From Bacteroidia bacterium (GTDB lineage Bacteria > Bacteroidota > Bacteroidia > Chitinophagales > Saprospiraceae), in the NCBI GenBank assembly GCA_030432855.1, contig JAUILM010000111.1:1-11048 (forward strand): 11,048 nt of DNA, given 5' to 3'. The notes under the pieces are model-generated. The model did not search any database, was not told where the DNA came from, and worked only from the letters and a program-made list of their open reading frames with translations. Numbering within the stretch: position 1 is the first letter of the stretch; every line of letters begins with the position of its first letter. Below are positions 5,526-11,048 of this stretch, piece by piece. A program made the translations under genes and the position numbers.

Positions 5526-7997
5526 ATGCCCGAAGATCAATACCCCCTAATATTTATCCAAAATGTAGATGAACGGTTAGATTATACATCCCCACAGAGC
5601 GGTGGAGGTCGTCCAAGAGTACCCGATCGACAAAGAAACACGCATGGTACTCGAATACAAGGACGTTTGGAGAATATTTGGAGGGAATTTCAACTAATTC
5701 GTTCACAACGACAAGCTGTTTCCGCTGCAACGTCACAAGGATTTTACATTGAATTTAGGAGTAGTGCTGGATTTGATCTAGTTACAAAGAGTCTCGAGAA
5801 TATTCGGCAGGGAGTAAGATTACTTAATGTGAGAACCATTGAAGAGAATGATCAAACCATAACTCTCGCAACTGTTTATATTCCTGCTGGAAAAGAAAAT
5901 TACTTCATTTCTAAACTTGAGGAATATATCCATACTGACACTGCTGGCGGTAATCCCAAGAATCAACCTCTAGTAAACAGCATCGAAGATATAAAATTGG
6001 CAATTTTCGAGTCTTTCTGGAGTGATGTAACTGAACTGATTCCAGAAGATGATCCAGAATGGTGTGAAATCTGGCTCAGATCAGAAAATGATGAAACAAC
6101 CCTTGCGCAGATTGGAGATGCTTGTCAAGCTCTGGGAATTATAAAAGAGGAAGGACATATTGCGTTCCCAGAAAGACTGGTAATTCTTGTATTTGCAGAT
6201 AGAGAGCAGTTAACTGAATTATTTCTAATATCGGACCGCATTGCTGAATACAGAAAAGCAAGAGAAACTGTTAGGTTTTTTATTGATCTCAATAATTTTG
6301 AGCAAACCGAGTGGCTTGAGGATTTGCTAGCGAGAGTAAATTTTAATCAGGATTCTAATACATCTATTTGCATATTGGACACAGGTATAAATAATGGGCA
6401 TCGCCTAATTAGTCCTGTTTTAGCAGATAGCGATATGCATAGTTATAATGATGAATGGGGTGTTCAGGATCACAATGGTCATGGCACAAATATGTGTGGC
6501 ATTGCGATCTATGGAGATTTAGGTGAGGTTCTACAGAATAATGAAGGAGTTGAGGTTAATCATATCATCGAATCTGCGAAGATATTGCCACCTACAGGGA
6601 GTAATGATCCAAAACTGTACGGCTATATTACTGAACAAGTAATTAGTAGAGCAGAAATAGAAGCCCCTGATAGAAATCGAGTAATTTGCATGGCAATCAC
6701 CACTGATTCATTTGACCAGGGTAAGCCTTCCTCATGGTCTGGAGCAATTGATAATCTTGCGTCAGGAGCGGAGGATGATAATAAACGTCTAATAGTCTTG
6801 GCTGCGGGGAATGTCGATCCTGGCTGGGAAGACTATCCAGCTAATAACTTAATAACATCAATACATTCACCTGGACAGGCTTGGAATGCTCTTACTGTTG
6901 GAGCATACACTCGTCTAACCGATATTACTGATCCAAATCTCGATGGCTTCAGACCGATCGCACCACGAAATGGATTATCTCCATTTAGTTCAACATCCCT
7001 CACTTGGGAGCAAACTAGGTGGCCTATAAAACCAGAAGTGGTTTTTGAGGGTGGAAATGCAGCTTTTGATAATAATGACTTGTCAACTCAATGTGATGAC
7101 CTGTCTGTACTTTCTACTCATTTCCAACCCGGAACGGCACAATTTGAAGCCTTTTGTATGACAAGTGCTGCAACGGCTCAAGCTGCATGGATGGCTGCTC
7201 AAATTGAAGCAAAGTATCCTGATGCTTGGCCTGAAACTATACGAGGATTAATAGTACATTCTGCCGAATGGACTGATACTATGCGAACTCAATTTTTTAC
7301 TGGTGAGACCGAAAGGAAAAAGTACAGAAATCTCGTTAGAACTTGCGGTTATGGTGTTCCAAGTTTGGACAAAGCTCTTTACTGCACAAATAATAGTTTG
7401 GTTCTGGTGTCTCAAGAGGAATTACAACCATTTGATCGAAAGGAAACTGGATCAGGGTATCGAACTAAAGACATGCATTTTTATGATCTGCCCTGGCCCA
7501 GAGAAGCACTGCTTGAACTAGGTAATACTCCCGTGAAGATGAGAGTAACCTTATCTTATTTTATTGAGCCTGGGCCTGGTGAAATTGGCTGGAAAGATCG
7601 CTATAGATATCGATCACATGGTTTGAAATTCGATGTAAATACACAAGCCGAATCAAGAGACCAGTTTGTTGCCAGGGTGAATAGATTAGCAAGAGATGAG
7701 GAAAATGAAGGTGATTCAGTAAACGATAGTGGGCGTTGGGCAATTGGAAGTCAAAATAGAAATCTTGGATCAGTGCATTCTGATTTTATTGAAGGTACAG
7801 CAGCCGATATAGCAACATGCAACTTCATTGGAGTTTTCCCTGTAATAGGTTGGTGGCGAGAAAGAAGTCACCTAAATAAATGGAATAAATCAACTAGGTA
7901 TTCGCTCATAGTATCAATAGAAACTCCTTCAGAGGAAGTTGATTTATATACACCTGTAGCAGTTGAATTGCAAATCCCTGTTGCAATCCAAACTTGA
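5526..7997 (+). CDS. ietS: Intracellular subtilisin-like S8 serine protease, IetS-like
   Basis: 823 residues with no signal peptide. An N-terminal region of about 270 residues starts with the family-typical RLDYTSPQSGGG...VPDRQRNTHGTRIQGRL. The peptidase S8 domain spans about 275-620 with an intact triad: Asp285 (CILDTGIN), His319 (DHNGHGTNMCG), Ser547 (MTSAATAQAAWMAAQI). Oxyanion Asn429 is in LAAGNVD. Around Ser547 the usual GTSxAxP reads MTSAATA, with Met for Gly and Ala for Pro. PDAWPETIRGLIVHSAEWT (c. 567-586) is characteristic of the AAA-partnered subtilases. The last ~200 residues are beta-rich (VKMRVTLSYFIEPGPGE, RYSLIVSIETP) and may bind substrate or partner. It follows ietA by 6 nt. 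ietAS is known from an Agrobacterium Ti plasmid and as an anti-phage module; the substrate is unknown. Confidence 0.88.
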   Translation: MPEDQYPLIFIQNVDERLDYTSPQSGGGRPRVPDRQRNTHGTRIQGRLENIWREFQLIRSQRQAVSAATSQGFYIEFRSSAGFDLVTKSLENIRQGVRLLNVRTIEENDQTITLATVYIPAGKENYFISKLEEYIHTDTAGGNPKNQPLVNSIEDIKLAIFESFWSDVTELIPEDDPEWCEIWLRSENDETTLAQIGDACQALGIIKEEGHIAFPERLVILVFADREQLTELFLISDRIAEYRKARETVRFFIDLNNFEQTEWLEDLLARVNFNQDSNTSICILDTGINNGHRLISPVLADSDMHSYNDEWGVQDHNGHGTNMCGIAIYGDLGEVLQNNEGVEVNHIIESAKILPPTGSNDPKLYGYITEQVISRAEIEAPDRNRVICMAITTDSFDQGKPSSWSGAIDNLASGAEDDNKRLIVLAAGNVDPGWEDYPANNLITSIHSPGQAWNALTVGAYTRLTDITDPNLDGFRPIAPRNGLSPFSSTSLTWEQTRWPIKPEVVFEGGNAAFDNNDLSTQCDDLSVLSTHFQPGTAQFEAFCMTSAATAQAAWMAAQIEAKYPDAWPETIRGLIVHSAEWTDTMRTQFFTGETERKKYRNLVRTCGYGVPSLDKALYCTNNSLVLVSQEELQPFDRKETGSGYRTKDMHFYDLPWPREALLELGNTPVKMRVTLSYFIEPGPGEIGWKDRYRYRSHGLKFDVNTQAESRDQFVARVNRLARDEENEGDSVNDSGRWAIGSQNRNLGSVHSDFIEGTAADIATCNFIGVFPVIGWWRERSHLNKWNKSTRYSLIVSIETPSEEVDLYTPVAVELQIPVAIQT

Positions 7998-8007
7998 TAG
8001 GTCAGAC

Positions 8008-8100
8008 TTCAGAATAAAGATTTCAGTCCCTTTGATTGTGTTACTCGTGATTTGAGTCAATAGGCACCTTCGACGAACTCAAGCAAAAATATATTCTGAA
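8008..8100. repeat. Nested inverted repeats between ietS and the lipoprotein gene
   Basis: An outer perfect 9 bp pair, ttcagaata (8008-8016) and tattctgaa (8092-8100), encloses an inner pair, ttgagt (8052-8057) and actcaa (8077-8082). This could fold into a branched RNA acting as a partial terminator or processing site between the two transcription units. There is no T-run after the outer stem. Confidence 0.45.
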
Positions 8101-8146
8101 ATCGGGTTACTTTTTGATCCATTTTACATTAATGGAAAAAAGTAAT

Positions 8147-9481
8147 ATGATTCACATACTTAATGGGCTGAAATTTCTGTTACTTTCGGCAGCTCTACTC
8201 TTATATTCGAGTTGTGGACCTGAGTTGAGCGCAGTTTCAGGCGCCAGTGCATTAGTTGCCCTTGATGGACTCGAAAAGACAATTGAAGATATCACTAACG
8301 AACTGGACTATGTATATAATAAATCCGCAAACAATACTGCCGTTCACATCAAAGCTATAATTTATGATCTTAGGTATAGTATAGATAAGGTCTTGGACAA
8401 AGGGAGTGAAGTATTAACAAAACAACAAGCTGATCTTTTGGATAATATTATAGCGGCCACTGAGGAATTCGACGAGCTTTCACGAGAACGAGTTGAAGAT
8501 TTTCAAGTTTTGACTAATACTATAGGACAGATTGTTAGTGATTTACCCTTCACTCCTAATGAAGCAAGAATAACAAAACCTGAGGTTAGTATCTATGTGA
8601 GAAACTATACAGAAAGCCTTTCAATCAAAATGGCTGGTTATAACCTTGATCATGAGAGTAATGTTCTAAGTATTAATGGTGAAGACATTAAGCCTAGCAA
8701 TCAGACTTCAACAAACATAGAATTTATTATCCCAGATTCGCTGCTACAAACAACTGATAATAAGATCAAGTTTGTTCAAGCAACACAAAAGTTGTATTTT
8801 AAGAAGGGTTGGGGTCCTTTTTCCTCTAAACAAGAAAAAGCCTTACCAATTGCGATAAAAATACTACCTAAGATTATTGGTACTGCCAGAATTTATTATC
8901 AAGTGGATGAACTTACGAGGCAACCTCAAACGATTGTTGGCACTCAATGTGGGATTGGTACAGGAGGAACAGATTGGCGTGGCAAAAGACGATATGCAAA
9001 TACATCTTGTACTTATAATGCTCCTAAGAAATTGCTAGATGGATGCGGTGAAACGCAAGGAATTATTGTTGGGAGTGTTGGAATATCAGTAAATGCCAAT
9101 AGGCACGGAGGGAATCATAAGGTAGACAATCTCACCTCAACTTCTTTTGTTCTAAACGTCCAAGCTCAATCAGATAGTGGTCCATACAAAGGTGGCGGTC
9201 TATATGTTGTGACACCCACTTATAAAGTGGAGTATCCTTGTGAGATAGAAGTAGAGAAACGAAGTGATAATGCCATTCCAATCGAGATTGGAAAAGATTT
9301 GGCCTATGATTTAAATAATAAAGGAGAGAAAAACCCAAGATTAAAGAGAGTCTTTATCAGGTTTTTTGATGGTACCGAAGTTTATCTCACAAATGATGAG
9401 CGAAAAAAATCTCTTGTGACGATGAGTGCTAATGCATCACTAGAGCAAGTTATTATTCGACCAATTGAAGTTCCTAAATAA
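8147..9481 (+). CDS. Putative lipoprotein of unknown function downstream of ietAS
   Basis: 444 residues from ATG 8147. The frame is open from ATG 8114 (455 residues), and ATG 8132 is also possible. The 8147 start places a hydrophobic signal (LKFLLLSAALLLY) near the N-terminus followed by SSC, a lipobox-like cysteine at residue 23, so the mature protein is probably membrane anchored in the envelope. A helical region follows (about 35-135), then beta-rich sequence with an IPT/TIG-like stretch (PEVSIYVRNYTESLSIKMAGYNLDHESNVLSING, roughly 155-190). A Gly- and Cys-containing central part (CGIGTGGTDWRGKRRYANTSC, GCGETQGIIVGSVG) precedes a basic C-terminal part. No known family is recognised. It is on the same strand as ietAS with similar AT-rich codons, about 150 bp after it. 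Whether it belongs to the defence operon or is separate cargo is open. Confidence 0.7.
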   Translation: MIHILNGLKFLLLSAALLLYSSCGPELSAVSGASALVALDGLEKTIEDITNELDYVYNKSANNTAVHIKAIIYDLRYSIDKVLDKGSEVLTKQQADLLDNIIAATEEFDELSRERVEDFQVLTNTIGQIVSDLPFTPNEARITKPEVSIYVRNYTESLSIKMAGYNLDHESNVLSINGEDIKPSNQTSTNIEFIIPDSLLQTTDNKIKFVQATQKLYFKKGWGPFSSKQEKALPIAIKILPKIIGTARIYYQVDELTRQPQTIVGTQCGIGTGGTDWRGKRRYANTSCTYNAPKKLLDGCGETQGIIVGSVGISVNANRHGGNHKVDNLTSTSFVLNVQAQSDSGPYKGGGLYVVTPTYKVEYPCEIEVEKRSDNAIPIEIGKDLAYDLNNKGEKNPRLKRVFIRFFDGTEVYLTNDERKKSLVTMSANASLEQVIIRPIEVPK

Positions 9482-9553
9482 GGTAATTTGTTAGCTAATT
9501 AAGCTTCCCCTCTTTTAATCATAAGATGGTGAACATTTTTTTGTGACAAAATA

Positions 9554-9835
9554 CATTTTACTTCCAAAATGTTTTTCTGCCGGTGTTATCTTTCCTAGCG
9601 TTCAATGGCTCTTTAATTGGTTGTAAAATTCTATGTACCCTCTCGTTTGATCGTAAAGCTCTTTGCCTCCATTGGATGAATTTATATAGAGATGCTCATA
9701 TTTGTAAGTGTGCCATAATCGCTCTATAAATATGTTGTCAAGGGCTCTTCCCTTACCATCCATGCTAATCTTTATTCCATTATCGTTTGCCAATCCTACC
9801 AACACCGCAGGAGAAAAGATATAACCGATTTTCAC
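9554..9835 (-). pseudogene. IS3-family transposase (OrfB) C-terminal fragment
   Basis: The minus-strand frame contains GIKISMDGKGRALDNIFIERLWHTYKYEHLYI and GGKELYDQTRGYIEFYNQ, the end of an IS3/IS150-type DDE integrase core; Glu in NIFIERLW is the third catalytic acid. After FYNQLKSH an in-frame TGA (c. 9602-9604) replaces a sense codon, and the same frame continues as TLGKITPAEKHF, the usual family C-terminus. The HTH domain and the two catalytic Asp residues upstream are missing: beyond 9835 nothing transposase-like is seen. It is a dead remnant, and no inverted repeats were found. Confidence 0.8.
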
Positions 9836-9862
9836 AGATAGGAATGTATGGAATGGATTTTT

Positions 9863-9970
9863 TTACTCAAAAATTTTAAAGGGGAAAGGATTGCCTAAAT
9901 GCAGCTCTGCCATATCCCAAATATTAAATGTTCCTTCCTCTACCGCCAGAAATGGTATCGTGACAGTAGA
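9863..9970 (-). other. Short orphan coding fragment, 35 codons, unidentified
   Basis: Between an upstream TGA and a TAA the minus strand reads STVTIPFLAVEEGTFNIWDMAELHLGNPFPFKIFE. It looks like the end of a real protein rather than random sequence, but it has no start codon and no family is recognised. It lies between the IS3 and HTH remnants, consistent with a decayed insertion zone. The overlapping plus-strand ORF 9891-10256 shows no sensible protein and is judged spurious. Confidence 0.25.
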
Positions 9971-10069
9971 TCACGGAGATAGTAAGAACTTTGTCAGATG
10001 TAGTCTGAATAGTGTTATATACTACTGGTTACTATCTGATTTATATCAGTTATTTCAGAACCAATTATC

Positions 10070-10192
10070 AACTAGTACCATAGCCTCCTATCATTTATCG
10101 GCTGAAAATGCAGGCTTTGCCTGCAAATGTTTCACGACTTCCTCAATTAGCGAATGGAATGCTTCAGACTCCAGGCCTATGATGTTGAGATT
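10070..10192 (-). pseudogene. Excisionase-like helix-turn-helix protein remnant
   Basis: The minus strand reads NLNIIGLESEAFHSLIEEVVKHLQAKPAFSADK. This resembles the N-terminus of the small Bacteroidota HTH/excisionase-type proteins of mobile elements, which continue with a W-I-x-x-EEAM helix. Here the frame stops after DK (TGA TAG) and a frame-shifted remnant EAMVL follows; the HTH proper is lost. A TAA also precedes the fragment, so no intact start is left. Family identification rests on about 33 residues. Confidence 0.45.
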
Positions 10193-10490
10193 TTATCCTG
10201 ACCCAAAAATTAGATTTTACTCTCTAACGGCAAAACTGATTCTCATTAAACGATGAACTTTTCTTCAGTCACCTAGAATGATCATAGTGAGATGCCACAA
10301 TCTTCCCTACCCCATATTCTAGTTGAATTTGCTCCTCGTACGGAATTTCGGGCATACTATTTGTATCGATTCTATATTAGAGATTCCTATGGTAAGAACG
10401 AATGATTGGAGAAGCACAAGTTCACCTCCAAACAGATTGGGAGTGCTGTTATCCATATTCCTTCTTATTACATTTAAAGTGTAAAATTGG
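10193..10490. other. Spacer with small unidentified minus-strand ORFs
   Basis: No recognisable gene. Two short minus-strand frames are visible: 10319-10456 (45 aa, MDNSTPNLFGGELVLLQSF..., preceded by aagaaggaat, a fair ribosome site) and 10269-10355 (28 aa, MPEIPYEEQIQLEYGVGKIV...). They overlap in different frames, so they may be pieces of one frameshifted gene. Neither matches a known family to my eye. Confidence 0.25.
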
Positions 10491-10665
10491 CTTGGTTTAA
10501 TTTGATGTGAGAAATCTAGTACTACGATCGACTGGCGATGTATCGAATGAGTCTTCTTCGATATTTGTGATACTAATAACCTTGACAATACGAAGCTTGA
10601 ATAAGAATTTTTCGGTAGAAGATATTACTCGCGAAAAATGACTTGGGGTTTGCGTAGGAAAATTT

Positions 10666-10698
10666 AGATGGAGGATGATTCACAACATCCCTCCATCT
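10666..10698 (-). terminator. Duplicated SYLF-type terminator
   Basis: agatggaggatg (10666-10677), loop attcacaa, catccctccatct (10686-10698): the same hairpin as at 1559-1592 with one base fewer in the left arm. It lies 8 nt beyond the stop codon of the SYLF fragment on the minus strand. Confidence 0.65.
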
Positions 10699-10706
10699 AA
10701 TAGTGC

Positions 10707-10790
10707 CTAGTTTTCTTCTTTAAATGGTTTGAATTTTAGTTTTTGGCCACCAATCGAAGCCTCATACATGAGTCCACCTTTGGTCTGTGT
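10707..10790 (-). pseudogene. SYLF-domain protein C-terminal fragment
   Basis: The minus strand encodes QTKGGLMYEASIGGQKLKFKPFKEEN and a stop, identical in protein to the last 26 residues of the intact SYLF protein at 1601-2137, with only scattered silent differences. Upstream (above 10795) the sequence is unrelated, so the rest of the gene is missing. The longer frame extending to 10925 is a chance fusion of this fragment with foreign sequence. Confidence 0.85.
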
Positions 10791-10814
10791 AATACTCCAG
10801 GTAACCAAAGATAG

Positions 10815-11048
10815 GAAATCATCTATCATACATATGGAAAAGAACAACAAAAGCAACCGATACAGGATAAAGGATTGGCAAAAGATACAATAGCAGGGCA
10901 GAAGGGGAGAGTTTCCAGAGTTCAAGACACCAAGAAGAAGATTGAGCCTGGTAAGGCGTTCAATGATAGATCAAAGCCGACCAGAAAACAAAAACGACAC
11001 GTCCAGAAAAAAAAATTTGAAGAGAAACACGGTGTACACCCCTCGAAC
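10815..11048 (+). other. Open basic coding-like frame at right edge, unidentified
   Basis: After a TAG at 10812-10814 a plus frame stays open for 78 codons to the window end: YGKEQQKQPIQDKGLAKDTI..., then a Lys/Arg-rich part (TRKQKRHVQKKKFEEKH). No ATG occurs in frame, so it is either a truncated gene interior joined at the repeat edge or a chance A-rich frame. No family is recognised. Confidence 0.25.

Larger units (their letters stand above)
10491..10795. repeat. Right copy of the SYLF-end direct repeat
   Basis: Matches 1450-1690 in the same orientation, with an extra ~70 bases (about 10546-10615) after gatgtatcg. From ggtttgcgtagg through the terminator and the last SYLF codons the match is nearly complete. 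Identity ends at the shared gtgta/atac near 10795. The crystallin gene that flanks the left copy is absent here. Confidence 0.85.

Noticed and set aside
9132..9338. Minus-strand ORF inside the lipoprotein gene
   Set aside because: Shadow of the well-supported plus-strand gene.
9891..10256. 121-codon plus-strand ORF
   Set aside because: Its translation looks random, while the opposite strand carries recognisable fragments, including the HTH start at 10091-10192.
10319..10588. 89-codon minus-strand ORF
   Set aside because: Its first half crosses the duplicated non-coding spacer. Only the inner 45-codon frame with a fair ribosome site is noted, at low confidence.
10707..10925. 72-codon minus-strand ORF as a distinct membrane protein
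   Set aside because: The C-terminal 26 residues are the copied SYLF end, and the N-terminal part reads antisense to an A-rich frame; it is a chance fusion.
1..11048. CRISPR array
   Set aside because: No regularly spaced short repeats are present; the repeats found are two long pairs only.

Overview
The window looks like an accessory region of a Bacteroidota chromosome, most plausibly a Cytophagales-type marine or soil bacterium. Evidence for this: an AraC regulator with a multi-pass membrane N-terminus, signal peptides ending in a lipoprotein-like SSC or in AQ, weak or absent Shine-Dalgarno sites, low to moderate GC, and a tyrosine recombinase and an excisionase-like HTH protein of kinds common in this phylum. 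The taxon is inferred; no rRNA or other marker is present.

Left flank (1-2330, all minus strand): the N-terminal membrane part of an AraC-family regulator running off the window edge, a secreted protein with four beta-gamma-crystallin Greek-key motifs, a secreted SYLF-domain (YSC84/DUF500) protein with a clear terminator, and a 41-codon single-helix membrane protein. These look like ordinary intact chromosomal genes.

Mobile debris (2330-4420): two ~130 bp direct repeats with tRNA-like 5' neighbours flank a small GIY-YIG nuclease gene. A heavily frameshifted tyrosine recombinase pseudogene follows.

Cargo (4551-9481, all plus strand): an AAA+ ATPase and, 6 nt later, an intracellular subtilisin-like S8 protease. 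Together they match the ietA/ietS pair (IetAS), known as an anti-phage/plasmid-stability module. A same-strand, unrecognised putative lipoprotein follows after a ~150 bp gap that holds nested inverted repeats.

Right flank (9500-11048): an IS3-type transposase fragment, an excisionase-like HTH remnant, other short fragments, and a truncated second copy of the 3' end, terminator and downstream spacer of the SYLF gene from the left flank. This repeat pair (1450-1690 and 10491-10795, same orientation) brackets about 9 kb, so the whole looks like a decaying island or an insertion/duplication hot spot whose best preserved content is the IetAS-type defence pair. The likely mechanism is an AAA+ ATPase that senses or remodels a target and controls a cytoplasmic serine protease; this is inferred from family knowledge.
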